Positions 39,275 through 48,702 of a stretch of DNA of 64,000 nucleotides are shown here, piece by piece. Numbering within the stretch: position 1 is the first letter of the stretch; each line of letters starts with the position of its first letter. The stretch is from Tubiluchus corallicola (taxonomy: Eukaryota; Priapulida; Priapulimorpha; Priapulimorphida; Tubiluchidae). The position numbers and the translations under genes were made by a program. The stretch lies in assembly GCA_030141605.1 (NCBI GenBank), contig JAQGDQ010000184.1:1-64000 (forward strand). The letters run 5' to 3'. The notes under the pieces are model-generated. The model saw nothing but the letters and a program-made list of their open reading frames with translations, was not told where the DNA came from and made no database searches.

Positions 39275-39323
39275 AACATTGTTTCATACAAGTGTGTAAA
39301 TAAAAAAACCCCCTCAGGTTTTT
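39275..39323. repeat. Degenerate end of an IS256-type element
   Basis: GTTTCATACAAGTGTGTAAA (39281-39300) followed by AAAAAAACC...GGTTTTT closely matches the right inverted repeat of the intact IS256 element read inward (GTTTCACAAAGTGTGTAAAC). It carries its own small AAAAACC/GGTTTTT hairpin. It lies 140 bp outside the intact element and has no partner, so it looks like a solo leftover. The remaining sequence in 39207-39460 shows no gene. Confidence 0.65.
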
Positions 39324-39488
39324 AATTTAGAGTTGAACCCCTTTTTTTCAAATTTTGTAAGCTTCCCAAAAAAATAGGACCATTCAAAAATAGAGTCTTA
39401 AAAATAAGATTTTCTCACATAAGCTCCATTGATGTTTTGTAAAAGTTCTTTTTTTCTTTAAGCACTATCTCATAAACTGTGTAAATAG

Positions 39489-39520
39489 AAAATGCCGAGG
39501 GTTGCAACCCTCGGCATTTT
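39489..39520. terminator. 32-bp perfect palindrome / terminator inside the IS left end
   Basis: The sequence centred on GAGGGTTGCAACCCTC is its own reverse complement over 32 bases and is followed by a T run to 39523. As RNA it forms a 14-bp stem ending in U residues, a rho-independent terminator placed 27 bp before the transposase ATG. It would block read-through transcription from the chromosome into the transposase. Confidence 0.8.
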
Positions 39521-39549
39521 TTTGTTTAATTTTAAAACTTTAGACAGTA

Positions 39550-40746
39550 ATGAAAAAAGAAGATTTATTAAATGATGATTTCCTTGAACAGTTTAATTCA
39601 GGGGAAGAGCTCAATGGTTTTTTACAAGAGCTCCAAAAACGAGGCATTGAAAAGATGCTTGAAGGAGAACTCGATGGTCATTTAGGCTATGATAAGAATC
39701 AAAAATCGGATAATCAGAATGCCCGCAATGGCTATTCAGAGAAGAGAGTCCGAACCACTCTGGGAGAATCCAACATTCAGGTTCCCCGAGACCGTGATGC
39801 TTCGTTTAATCCGATGATTGTACCCAAAGGAGGGAACATGGTCGATGGCTTAGAGAATATCATTGTTTCGTTTTATGCTAAAGGAATGAGTAATAGCGAT
39901 ATTGAAGAGCAAATTCGGGAGCTATACGGTTTTGAAGTTTCTACATCCACCATATCAAGGATTACCGATTCAGTCACCAACGACATTGTAGCGTGGCAGA
40001 ACCGACCTCTGGAAACTGTATACCTAATTGTTTGGATGGATGGCATTGTATTTAAAGTGCGGGAGAACTCTAAGGTCGTCAACAAAACCGTTTACATTGC
40101 CGTAGGACTTCGCAGAGATGGGAAAAAAGAGGTTCTTGGCTTATGGTTGGGCAAGAGTGAGTCCGCTGCCTTTTGGATGAACGTACTTACCGATATGAAA
40201 GCCCGTGGAGTTAACGATATTCTGATTACGGCAACAGATAACTTGAATGGCTTTACAGATACTATCCGAACTGTTTTCCCTGAATCTAAAACACAAATAT
40301 GTGTTGTTCATCAAATCCGTAACGCAAGCAGATACGTGGTTTGGAAAGATAAAAAGGCATTTACAAAAGATATGAAGCAAATCTATAATGCCCCTACAAA
40401 AGAGGCTGCAAAAGCAGCTTTAGAAGATTTTGCATCAGCTTGGGAGGATAAATACTCTTACGCAATTAAAAGCTGGCGAGACAACTGGGAAGACCTAACA
40501 GTATTCTTTGAGTTTCCGCTGGAAATCAGAAAGATAATTTATACAACCAACCTGATTGAGAATCTCAACGGAAAAATCAGAAAATACACAAAAAACAAAC
40601 TTTCATTCCCGTCAGACCAGGCTGTAATGAAATCTGTATTTTTGGCAACCAGAGAAGCAACTAAAAAATGGTCAATGCCAATCAGAAACTGGGGCATTGT
40701 CTTGAATCAGTTCTTAGTTATATTTGAAAAAAGGGTCCAGCTATAA
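39550..40746 (+). CDS. IS256-family transposase
   Basis: 398 residues, full length. Mutator/IS256 DDE catalytic residues are D164 ([10 protein letters not shown]), D230 (ATDNLNGF) and E337 ([10 protein letters not shown]), with the family's [12 protein letters not shown] (249-260) between the second D and E. The N-terminal part has [16 protein letters not shown]. Nothing is broken, so it may be active. It catalyses copy-out transposition of this element. Confidence 0.97.
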   Translation: MKKEDLLNDDFLEQFNSGEELNGFLQELQKRGIEKMLEGELDGHLGYDKNQKSDNQNARNGYSEKRVRTTLGESNIQVPRDRDASFNPMIVPKGGNMVDGLENIIVSFYAKGMSNSDIEEQIRELYGFEVSTSTISRITDSVTNDIVAWQNRPLETVYLIVWMDGIVFKVRENSKVVNKTVYIAVGLRRDGKKEVLGLWLGKSESAAFWMNVLTDMKARGVNDILITATDNLNGFTDTIRTVFPESKTQICVVHQIRNASRYVVWKDKKAFTKDMKQIYNAPTKEAAKAALEDFASAWEDKYSYAIKSWRDNWEDLTVFFEFPLEIRKIIYTTNLIENLNGKIRKYTKNKLSFPSDQAVMKSVFLATREATKKWSMPIRNWGIVLNQFLVIFEKRVQL

Positions 40747-40912
40747 ACAGCCAAACCCTCGGTGTTTTTTTAGTTTACACACTTTGTGAAACAGTGTCTT
40801 TCTTTACTCATAATAAGATTAAAAAGTTCATTGTTTACTCTATCCAAGCTTTTCAGCTCTTGCTGTTTTTTATAACACTACATTCTAGTTATAATATTAG
40901 GTCTTTTTCTAG

Positions 40913-43309
40913 CTATTGTCTTTGCAACTCATCCTGATTACTTTTCTCATTGCCTTTTACTGAAAAACTTTTACCCCAATCAAAATTGTACTTAAATGAT
41001 ATACCTACCCTACGGGTGTCTCTTTCAGCATAAATATAATTATACTGTCCCAGATAATCTTCAGAATGTTCCCATCTACCACCTCTGTATAAAATGTCAT
41101 TTGCAAATATTCTTAGATTGGCTTTGTTCTTCCAAAAGCTCTTTTGAATAGAGAGGTTTAAAAAAAACATAGAAGTCTCCATAGTCGTATATGTATATGT
41201 TACATCTTTTGACCTAAAAGCTATATTCATTTCAAATCTAAAATCTTTGGGTAAGAGAAAATAATGATTGGAAGAAATAAAGACAACGGGGAATTGGACT
41301 GCATAATCTATTTTTTCTTCTTCAAAAAGATTGTAACTAAACGACACATAATTGTCTGTCGTCCACCATTTATAAATTTTAAAGGGAGTAAAAATATCGA
41401 AAGTTAAAAATTGTGATTTGGCTAAATTGTTAAAAGTCCTTGTAGCAATATCTGTTTCAGGGTCTCTATAGTAAAATTCTCCTATTATATCATCTCTATG
41501 TGTATATTTGAAGGTAAAATAATGTTTGCCTTTGAGTGCATAGTTTAGTTCTATATTTTGAGAATAAGAGGGAATAATATTAGGATTCCCCTTTCCTATA
41601 GTGTATTCACCATAAAAATATTCAAAGGGATTCATCCACTCGTAAGATGGTCTCCGTATTCTTCTGTTGTAGTTAATGATAATCTTGTCTTCTTCAAAAA
41701 TGGGATGTGAGAAAAATACCGTAGGAAATAACTCTGTGTAGGTATTACTGGTAGTAGAATCTAAGGTATGAGAATAGGTGTCAAACTGGGTATGCTCTAC
41801 ACGAAGCCCAAATGAATACTCCAACTTCTTCCATTTAGACTCGAAAGTTGCATAGCCTGCATAAATATTTTCAGTATAGCTAAACTTATCTGTTCTTCCA
41901 GTATCAACTACCCACTCATCGCCCTCCAAGAAAAAGAACCTATTGTTTGTAATAGAGACTACATCGCTAAACTTCAAACCTGTTTCCAATTTTGTGTTAT
42001 TGTTGAAGGGATGAATGTAGTCTACACGAACTGTATAAATATCTAATTCATTACTATTAGTACTTTGCCTATTAATAGAATACACTATATCATATAGATT
42101 GTCACCACTGTAATAGTCACTATTGTAGTCATCTTCTATTTCTTGAGAGTAGGTATAATAATCTGTAATCAATTTAAACTTCCTACCCTTGTCATCTATA
42201 TCCCATATGTAATTGAAATTAACCCCTAAATTGTTTGAAGCGTTTACTTTGGGGAAATCTCCTAGAATAAGGGTATCTAAAACCTCACCCGTATAAATTT
42301 CTGTGTTGGTATAAGCCTTTTTGGTATCACTCCTTGAGGTATTGCCATCTACTTCTAACCCTATGTTGTGTCTATTCCCAATAATATAATCCAAACCGCC
42401 TCTTACAGTATGAGAATTATTATAAAGATAGTGTTTGATATAATCAAAAAAAGTAGTTTCACTATTTTCCTGTGTATAGAGCATCTCATAGTATTCATAA
42501 GGCTCAGTGTAATGATAAGCATAATTTGCATATAGGGTGAGATTGTTCTTGTTGTAGTTCAAGCCTATATTACCATCAGCAGCAGGAGCTATACCCTTGC
42601 TGTATCCTGCATTCACATAACCATTAGTGCCTCTTTTAGCTCCTTTCTTTAAGTTGATTACTATAATACCTCCTGAGCCTTCTGCATCCATATCTGCCTT
42701 GGGGCTAGGTAGTACCTCTATGCTTTCTATATCTTCACTATTGAGACTTAGCAAGTAACTTTGTAATTGTTTACCACTCAATCGCAGTTGCCTATCATTC
42801 ACAAATACTGTAACATCCTGTCTGTTGAGTAATATGTTACCATCTAAATCTACTGTTACGCCAGGTGCAAATTTCAGTAAATCTAAAGTCGTCCTACCAC
42901 CTACATAAGTACCACTTAAAGAAACTACATATCTATCTATCTTACGCTCTACTGTAGGTTTTAATGCCTTTACTACTACTTCTTCTATGGCTGTAGATTG
43001 TTGTTGTAACCTAATATTATCTAACTGGGCATCTGATTTTATAGTAATATTACTTACGTGTTGTTCATACCCCAAATAATAGGCATAAAACAAATACTCA
43101 CCTGCTGGAATATCCTCAAAAAGGAACTCTCCGTTGTCCCCCGAAATCCCTCCTTTGAAAAAAACACTATCAAGGGTTAGTATTTGCAGATTGGCATAGG
43201 GCAAAACATTGCTATTACCATCTAATATTGTGCCTTCTACCTTAAAGTTTTGGGATTGAACGGTCTCTACAACTAAAATAAAAATAATAAATAATTGATA
43301 ACATCTCAT
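40913..43309 (-). CDS. Outer-membrane beta-barrel (TonB-receptor-like) protein
   Basis: 798 residues. Signal peptide (MRCYQLFIIFILVVETVQSQ), a CarboxypepD_reg-like domain at about 22-110 (EGTILDGNSNVLPYANLQIL), then a plug-like region (TTLDLLKFAPGVTVDLDG, VFVNDRQLRLSGKQLQSYL, SIEVLPSPKADMDAEGSGGIIVINLKKG) and a barrel of the OMP_b-brl_3 type to the C-terminus. Such proteins are common in Bacteroidota next to secreted-peptide or surface-glycan genes; the ligand is unknown. It follows a 47-residue glycosyltransferase-like fragment by 21 bp and ends 107 bp from the IS256 element. Confidence 0.88.
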   Translation of the reverse strand: MRCYQLFIIFILVVETVQSQNFKVEGTILDGNSNVLPYANLQILTLDSVFFKGGISGDNGEFLFEDIPAGEYLFYAYYLGYEQHVSNITIKSDAQLDNIRLQQQSTAIEEVVVKALKPTVERKIDRYVVSLSGTYVGGRTTLDLLKFAPGVTVDLDGNILLNRQDVTVFVNDRQLRLSGKQLQSYLLSLNSEDIESIEVLPSPKADMDAEGSGGIIVINLKKGAKRGTNGYVNAGYSKGIAPAADGNIGLNYNKNNLTLYANYAYHYTEPYEYYEMLYTQENSETTFFDYIKHYLYNNSHTVRGGLDYIIGNRHNIGLEVDGNTSRSDTKKAYTNTEIYTGEVLDTLILGDFPKVNASNNLGVNFNYIWDIDDKGRKFKLITDYYTYSQEIEDDYNSDYYSGDNLYDIVYSINRQSTNSNELDIYTVRVDYIHPFNNNTKLETGLKFSDVVSITNNRFFFLEGDEWVVDTGRTDKFSYTENIYAGYATFESKWKKLEYSFGLRVEHTQFDTYSHTLDSTTSNTYTELFPTVFFSHPIFEEDKIIINYNRRIRRPSYEWMNPFEYFYGEYTIGKGNPNIIPSYSQNIELNYALKGKHYFTFKYTHRDDIIGEFYYRDPETDIATRTFNNLAKSQFLTFDIFTPFKIYKWWTTDNYVSFSYNLFEEEKIDYAVQFPVVFISSNHYFLLPKDFRFEMNIAFRSKDVTYTYTTMETSMFFLNLSIQKSFWKNKANLRIFANDILYRGGRWEHSEDYLGQYNYIYAERDTRRVGISFKYNFDWGKSFSVKGNEKSNQDELQRQ

Positions 43310-43330
43310 AATTTTTGTTCATTTAGTTGT

Positions 43331-43474
43331 TTATTTTTTTGCATCCCAAAAAACATATTTCCAATCAGGATGTTTTTTCTGCCAAGATTTTCCTAATAAT
43401 TTACAAAACTCAGGCAGAGGCTCTTCCTTGCCTTCCCATACTTGATGAATAATTCTCGGTATTCTTAATGACAT
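43331..43474 (-). pseudogene. N-terminal fragment of a GT32-type glycosyltransferase
   Basis: A 47-residue frame starting MSLRIPRIIHQVWEGKEEPL and continuing to WQKKHPDWKYVFWD, then stop. This is the canonical N-terminus of OCH1/GT32 sugar transferases (IPKIIHQIW, PLP, HPDW), but the DXD catalytic region and everything after it are missing. It lies between a truncated DUF6734-like gene and the barrel gene, all on the minus strand. It could be a real short product, but a truncated gene is more likely. Confidence 0.65.
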
Positions 43475-43548
43475 AGGTTTTAAAAATTCAAATTAAAGTT
43501 TAAAATTTATTACTTCTATTTTTTTATTCATTTACTTGGGGAATCCAT

Positions 43549-44025
43549 TTACGTTCTTTTATATATTTCTTGGGGTATATATGTGCATTGTTGAAATATA
43601 TCTTCTGCAAACTCACGATTGTATGAATAATCGATTTCTAAATGTTGAGCTACTAAGTTGGCGTTTTCTATATTTTTGCCTAAAGAGTCCCATATATATA
43701 CATCGCTATCTATATGTAAAAAAGGCTCTTTTTGAATATTGTAAGTATATACTTTGCCAATTGCCCATAGCGAAGAGTGGTAATGATTAAGTTTATCTAG
43801 CTCTATTTTTACAGATGAGTAAGGTAGTTGAATTTTATTACAAAGTATTTCATATTCTAATTTATCAGTGACTAACTCTATTTGAGGATAAAATTCTTTG
43901 AATTTCAGGCAGCTCAATGCCCAGCTCATATAATAATAAGCTCTATGTGGCCAGCCTCCTACGGATTGTTGCGTTTCTTTTTTCTCATAAATAGGTTTTG
44001 ACCAAAAACTGTGGAGTATTTTCAT
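43549..44025 (-). pseudogene. Truncated DUF6734-like, glycosyltransferase-related protein
   Basis: 158 residues. MKILHSFWSKP, GGWPHRAYYYMSWALSCLKF, ELVTDKLEYEILC, LWAIGKVYTYNIQ and the DXD-like FLHIDSDVYIW are what I recall of DUF6734 proteins, which are normally over 300 residues. The frame ends at IPQEIYKRT, about half way. A shifted frame over the last codons reads KERKWIPQVNE before its own stop, so an indel near 43560 may have shortened it. A role in glycan or peptide modification is inference from the DXD pattern and neighbours. Confidence 0.5.
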
Positions 44026-44180
44026 AGTTTTAAGTTAGTCAAGGTTAGATTTAAAAATCAGGTAATAAATGTAAGTAGTATTTTTTTAAGTGCAAACAAA
44101 ATAATTAGCTTTTAGGTTTAAAAACTTTCTTCTGGTCGGATACTTTTTCTTCAACTGGTTTAGTTTATCTATGACTTCTG

Positions 44181-44396
44181 TATTTATCATGCACATGCTG
44201 GTTCTGGGGTAATACCACATAGAAGCGTTGCAAATCAACAATACGGCAAGCTTATACAAGGAGTACACATTAATGGAACTGAGCGTTTTGGCGTTTTACA
44301 AAAAGGCGTCTTGCAAAACTTAATGATACTAAAAAGTACTTTCATTTACATTTAAAGGAATGTGAATGGAGGTGGGGAAAAACAAAAAACAGATAG
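44181..44396 (+). pseudogene. C-terminal remnant of an IS1595-type transposase
   Basis: Reading from 44181, one frame gives HAHAGSGVIPHRSVANQQYG then GVHINGTER. After a one-base shift near 44284 the next frame gives FWRFTKRRLAKLNDTKKYF then HLHLKECEWRWG and a stop. The pattern HINGIE(N/R)FW...RL.K.NG...FYLHLKECE(W/F)R is the end of ISXO2-like (IS1595) transposases. Start, first catalytic residues and inverted repeats are missing. The rest of 44026-44630 holds no recognisable gene; the minus-strand frame at 44086-44268 is a shadow. Confidence 0.6.
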
Positions 44397-44630
44397 AGAA
44401 TGAGTTATGGAAATTGTTACTGAAATATTGATAATTCTACGAATGTTTCCCAACACCTAAGAGACTTATCATAATTATTATTAGGACTTTTTAATGGAAT
44501 TTTTTAGACTTGAGTCTGGTGTATTATTGCTTGTATATTTTTTTCATTTTGGTTGGTTAGTAAAATAGTGGGCTTAACAGTTTATTTTTTTACTAACTTT
44601 ATCAGGTATTGGTTCTTTATTTTAAAAGAG

Positions 44631-45503
44631 ATGCCTTCGAAGAAAAAACATGCTATTATTATTGTTAATCCTTGCTCCGGGAGCAGGCGGGGGAAGCAGG
44701 TTGCAAATAAGGTAGTGAGGGAGCTATCATCGCACTACGATATAGAGACCTATATAACACAAGAGTCTCATAAAACATCGGATTATGTAAAAAACCGATT
44801 AAGCGATGTCGATGGGGTGTTTGTTGTTGGAGGGGATGGTACTATAAATGATGTTTTGCAAAGCATAGCCGGTTCTCATGTTCCTATGGGAGTTTTCCCT
44901 TCCGGATCGGGAAATGCTGCGGCATTTGAAATGGGTATCCGCACTGTCCATACTGGAATAAGGAATATCCTCAGCCAAAAGGTGAGAAGTATAGATTGTG
45001 GCAAGCTAAATGGCAGATACTTTATCAATGTAGCAGGTATTGGTTTTGACAGTAGTGTTGCAAGCGATTTTCAAACCCGAAAATATAGGGGTCTTATAGG
45101 TTATTTACTGGCAAGCTGGAAGCAGATACCAAGCTATCGTCCCGTAAGTCTTACATTTAACACTAAGGGTAAGGTGTGGAAGGAGAAGGTATTTATGGCG
45201 AGTATAGCTAATGTGAGACAGATAGGGAATGATGCTTTAATAGCACCTATGGCCAGACCTAATGATGGTGTGTTAGATTTATGTATTCTAAGGCCTTTCC
45301 CTCATTTTCTTTTACCAGACATGGGGCTTAAACTATTTCTGGGAAAATTGGAAGCAAGTTCGTACTACAGCCATAACCGTTTTAAGAAGCTTAGAGTTGA
45401 AGGTAACTTCAAGCATGTGCATCTTGATGGTGAGTTGGTTAGTGCAAATGGAGTAATAGAGGTTTCAGTTGTTCCCGATAGTGTAAAAATATTTGGAGCA
45501 TAA
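44631..45503 (+). CDS. Diacylglycerol/lipid kinase family protein (YegS/BmrU type)
   Basis: ATG 44631 gives 290 residues starting directly before the first motif; the in-frame TTG at 44553 would add an unlikely 26-residue tail. DAGK catalytic domain: AIIIVNPCSGSRRGK (8-22), FVVGGDGTINDVLQ (64-77) and GVFPSGSGNAAAFEM (87-101). The C-terminal beta domain includes RVEGNFKHVHLDGE. It uses ATP to phosphorylate a lipid such as diacylglycerol at the inner membrane; the actual lipid is not known. Confidence 0.9.
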   Translation: MPSKKKHAIIIVNPCSGSRRGKQVANKVVRELSSHYDIETYITQESHKTSDYVKNRLSDVDGVFVVGGDGTINDVLQSIAGSHVPMGVFPSGSGNAAAFEMGIRTVHTGIRNILSQKVRSIDCGKLNGRYFINVAGIGFDSSVASDFQTRKYRGLIGYLLASWKQIPSYRPVSLTFNTKGKVWKEKVFMASIANVRQIGNDALIAPMARPNDGVLDLCILRPFPHFLLPDMGLKLFLGKLEASSYYSHNRFKKLRVEGNFKHVHLDGELVSANGVIEVSVVPDSVKIFGA

Positions 45504-45652
45504 TTTTTTTCACTCTTTTCTCTAAGCCAAGATCTTCGTATTGGCAAAGGTTTCGATGCTTATAGCAAAATATAGGATTCATTGCTTTTGCAGTGATACT
45601 TCCGGGAAAAATGCATAGGCAGAAAAGGCAAACACCGAAATGTGTTGAAAAA

Positions 45653-45685
45653 ATTAGTGTTCAAAGATATCCTTTGAACACTAAT
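45653..45685. terminator. Hairpin between convergent lipid kinase and ppdK genes
   Basis: Perfect 14-bp arms ATTAGTGTTCAAAG and CTTTGAACACTAAT around a 5-base loop. It lies in the 273-bp gap between two gene ends and has A-rich sequence on the left side, so a bidirectional terminator is likely. Confidence 0.75.
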
Positions 45686-45776
45686 GAGGATGTTGCTATT
45701 TTAATCCAATTAATTCTATAGCACTATTTTAGGGGGTGGGCATTTTTTGGTACTTCTAAATGTTCTCCCCCAAAAG

Positions 45777-48521
45777 CTAACTACATTTTTCGCACTCTAC
45801 AAGGTGTGGGCTTTTCTGTTTTTCAATATTTGCCTGCGATGCAGCCAGTCGCGCTATGGGGACTCTGTATGGAGAGCAGCTCACATAGTCAAGCTCTATC
45901 TTGTCGAAAAATTTTACAGATGTCGGTTCTCCTCCATGCTCACCACATATACCAACTTTTAACCGCTTGTTTGCTTCTCTTCCTTTTTCCGTAGCCATTT
46001 TCACAAGCAGCCCTACTCCGTTTTGATCCAGTACCTGGAATGGGTCATCCTGTAAAATACCTTTATCCAGATAGACAGGGAGGAACTTCCCGGCATCGTC
46101 TCTGGAGTAGCCCAGTGCCATCTGGGTAAGATCGTTGGTGCCGAAGGAGAAGAATTCTGCAGCTTTGGCAATGCTTTCTGCCCTAAGTGCAGCACGAGGT
46201 ACCTCTATCATTGTACCTACTTTATAATTAACGGAGGAGCCTTTCTCTTCAAAAACCTTTTTGGCAGTTTTATGTATTATATCTGCCTGCAATTCCAGTT
46301 CCTTAACGGTACCTATAAGCGGAACCATAATCTCGGGCTTTACATTAATGCCCTTTATTTTAAGATTTACTGCCGCTTCAATAATAGCGCGTGCCTGCAT
46401 TTCTGTTATCTCGGGATATGTGTTGCCAAGGCGACATCCACGATGTCCAAGCATTGGGTTAAACTCTTCCAAGTCGGCTACTTTAGTACGTACAACCTCT
46501 ATAGACACCCCCATCTCTTCAGCCAGTTCTTTCTGGGTTGCCTGCTGATGAGGGACAAATTCATGGAGTGGAGGGTCGAGTAGCCTGATTGTAACCCCAA
46601 ATCCTTCCATAGCCTCAAATATACCCTCAAAGTCATTACGCTGATATGGTAGCAGTTTAGCAAGAGCTTTCTTGCGTCCTTCAGAGTCTGCTGAAAGAAT
46701 CATCTCTCTCATTGCCTTAATTCTGTCTCCTTCAAAAAACATATGCTCTGTACGACAGAGCCCAATACCTTGTGCTCCAAAATCTTTGGCAATTTTAGCA
46801 TCAGCAGGGGTGTCGGCATTTGTTCTGACATGCATTCTGGCATATTTATCAGACATCTCCATTATAGCTCGAAAATCCCCGCTCAGATCAGGTTTTTGCG
46901 TTTTTACTTTTCCATTATAAATCTCTCCTGTTGTCCCATTCAGAGATATCCACGCCCCTTCTTTGAATACTTTACCATCAACTTCCAAGCAGCGTTTTTT
47001 ATAGTCAATTCTAATGCTACCTGCTCCGGACACACAACATTTGCCCATTCCACGTGCCACAACGGCTGCGTGGGAGGTCATACCTCCACGAGCTGTAAGA
47101 ATACCTTTTGCAATATGCATGCCTTCAAGGTCTTCCGGAGAAGTTTCGATTCTTACTAAAATGGAGTTCTCAAATTTGCTGGCTTCGTCTGCAAAAAATA
47201 CAATTTGCCCGGTGGCTGCTCCCGGTGAGGCAGGGAGCCCCTTAGCTAAAACATCTGCATCGTTTAGCGCGCTGTTGTCAAATACAGGGTGTAACAGTTC
47301 ATCTAGCTTGTTTGGTTCAATTCGCAGCAGAGCCTCCTTCTCATCTATTTTTCCTTCTTTCAGCATATCAACAGCAATTTTTACCATAGCTGCGCCTGTG
47401 CGTTTTCCTCCTCGTGTCTGAAGTATCCACAGCTTGCCATCCTGTATGGTAAATTCCAGGTCCTGCATATCGGCATAGTGGTCTTCGAGTTTCTGCTGTA
47501 TTTCGTTTAGCTCCTCGTAAGCTCTGGGCATAGCCTCTTCCAGTGAAGGGAACACTGAGACACGCTCCTTTTCATCTACACCCTGAAGCTTGGCCCATCT
47601 GCGAGACCCTTCTAAAGTGATTTCCTGGGGTGTGCGCGTACCTGCAACAACATCTTCGCCTTGTGCGTTGATAAGATACTCGCCATTAAAAATATTTTCA
47701 CCTGTTGCTGCATCACGTGTAAATGCAACTCCGGTTGCAGAGTTGTTGCCCATGTTACCAAACACCATTGCCTGAACATTTACGGCAGTGCCCCACTCCT
47801 CGGGAATTGAATTAAGCCTTCTGTATAGTTTTGCTCTGTCATTCATCCAACTGTCAAAGACAGCGCTTACAGAGCCCCAAAGCTGCTCCCACGGATCAAT
47901 AGGGAAACTCTTGCCTGTGTTTTTCAGTACGGCCTCTTTGAAGCGGGATACCAGCATTTTTAAGTCGTCAGTAGTAAAGTCGGCATCGTCATGGATGCCT
48001 TTATCTTCTTTCATGGACTCTATAATTTCTTCAAAAGGGTCAATGTCTTCTTTGTTTTGAGGTTTCAATCCCAAAACAACATCCCCATACATCTGGATAA
48101 ATCTTCGGTATGAGTCCCACGCAAACCTGGAGTTGCCCGATTTTTGAGATATTCCTTCAACAGAAGCATCGTTGAGCCCCAAGTTAAGTACCGTATCCAT
48201 CATGCCAGGCATAGAAGCTCTTGACCCTGAGCGCACTGAAAGCAGACATGGGTTATCCTTATCGCCAAATTTTGTCCCTGTAAGTTTTTCAATTTCGACT
48301 ACCGCATTTCTTACCTCTTTGTCTATCAGGTTGAGTGCGTCCTGCTTTCCCTGTTTGTTATATACAGTACACACATCTGTTGTTATGGTAAAACCGGGTG
48401 GGACAGGAACGCCTATAAGGTTCATTTCTGCAAGGTTTGCTCCTTTACCTCCCAATAAGTTACGCATGTTTGCATGCCCGTCTGCACGCCCGTTTCCAAA
48501 AGTATATACATGTTTAGTCAT
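45777..48521 (-). CDS. ppdK: Pyruvate, phosphate dikinase
   Basis: 914 residues, full length. The N-terminal nucleotide-binding domain begins YTFGNGRADGHANMRNLLGGKGANLAEM. The swivelling domain has the phospho-His loop GGMTSHAAVVARGMGKCCVSG, with the regulatory Thr two residues before His. The PEP/pyruvate TIM barrel contains CRTEHMFF, MLGHRGCRLG and the catalytic Cys in GICGEHGGEP. It interconverts pyruvate, ATP and phosphate with PEP, AMP and pyrophosphate, serving glycolysis or gluconeogenesis in many anaerobes. Monocistronic; a copy of the intergenic repeat lies 47 bp upstream. Confidence 0.97.
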   Translation of the reverse strand: MTKHVYTFGNGRADGHANMRNLLGGKGANLAEMNLIGVPVPPGFTITTDVCTVYNKQGKQDALNLIDKEVRNAVVEIEKLTGTKFGDKDNPCLLSVRSGSRASMPGMMDTVLNLGLNDASVEGISQKSGNSRFAWDSYRRFIQMYGDVVLGLKPQNKEDIDPFEEIIESMKEDKGIHDDADFTTDDLKMLVSRFKEAVLKNTGKSFPIDPWEQLWGSVSAVFDSWMNDRAKLYRRLNSIPEEWGTAVNVQAMVFGNMGNNSATGVAFTRDAATGENIFNGEYLINAQGEDVVAGTRTPQEITLEGSRRWAKLQGVDEKERVSVFPSLEEAMPRAYEELNEIQQKLEDHYADMQDLEFTIQDGKLWILQTRGGKRTGAAMVKIAVDMLKEGKIDEKEALLRIEPNKLDELLHPVFDNSALNDADVLAKGLPASPGAATGQIVFFADEASKFENSILVRIETSPEDLEGMHIAKGILTARGGMTSHAAVVARGMGKCCVSGAGSIRIDYKKRCLEVDGKVFKEGAWISLNGTTGEIYNGKVKTQKPDLSGDFRAIMEMSDKYARMHVRTNADTPADAKIAKDFGAQGIGLCRTEHMFFEGDRIKAMREMILSADSEGRKKALAKLLPYQRNDFEGIFEAMEGFGVTIRLLDPPLHEFVPHQQATQKELAEEMGVSIEVVRTKVADLEEFNPMLGHRGCRLGNTYPEITEMQARAIIEAAVNLKIKGINVKPEIMVPLIGTVKELELQADIIHKTAKKVFEEKGSSVNYKVGTMIEVPRAALRAESIAKAAEFFSFGTNDLTQMALGYSRDDAGKFLPVYLDKGILQDDPFQVLDQNGVGLLVKMATEKGREANKRLKVGICGEHGGEPTSVKFFDKIELDYVSCSPYRVPIARLAASQANIEKQKSPHLVECEKCS

Positions 48522-48567
48522 GGCTTATATTTTATTTAAATTAAAGTATGTGATGCATGTTGTGAAG

Positions 48568-48664
48568 TCTTTGCAAAACTCATCTTTTTTTATATCAGAT
48601 AATAAGATGGGCTTTCATCGAAATTTTCCCTCAGTCTGAGCTCAAGTGCTTAGCCTGCAAGAGT
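48568..48664. repeat. Dispersed intergenic repeat, copy 1 (upstream of ppdK)
   Basis: Core CTTTGCAAAACTCATCTTTT, then TTTCATCGAAATTTTCCCTC. Related copies occur at about 56004, 56228 and, for the core only, 63592. Read on the minus strand the core is AAAAAGATGAGTTTTGCAAAG. Confidence 0.6.
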
Positions 48665-48702
48665 CTCTTTATATCTAAAAATATGTTTTTTTTAAATATA
48701 TT

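Larger units (their letters stand above)
39461..40798 (+). mobile_element. Intact IS256-family insertion sequence with 8-bp target duplication
   Basis: 1338 bp. The left end at 39461 (AGCACTATCTCATAAACTGT) and the right end read inward from 40798 (GACACTGTTTCACAAAGTGT) are imperfect inverted repeats that continue to GAGGG. They are flanked by identical 8-bp copies TTTCTTTA at 39453-39460 and 40799-40806, the target duplication size typical of IS256. It carries one complete transposase gene. Both direct repeats are exact, which argues for a fairly recent insertion. Confidence 0.88.

Noticed and set aside
44086-44268. Minus-strand 60-residue frame
   Set aside because: It lies over the IS1595 remnant on the opposite strand and has no protein-like features.
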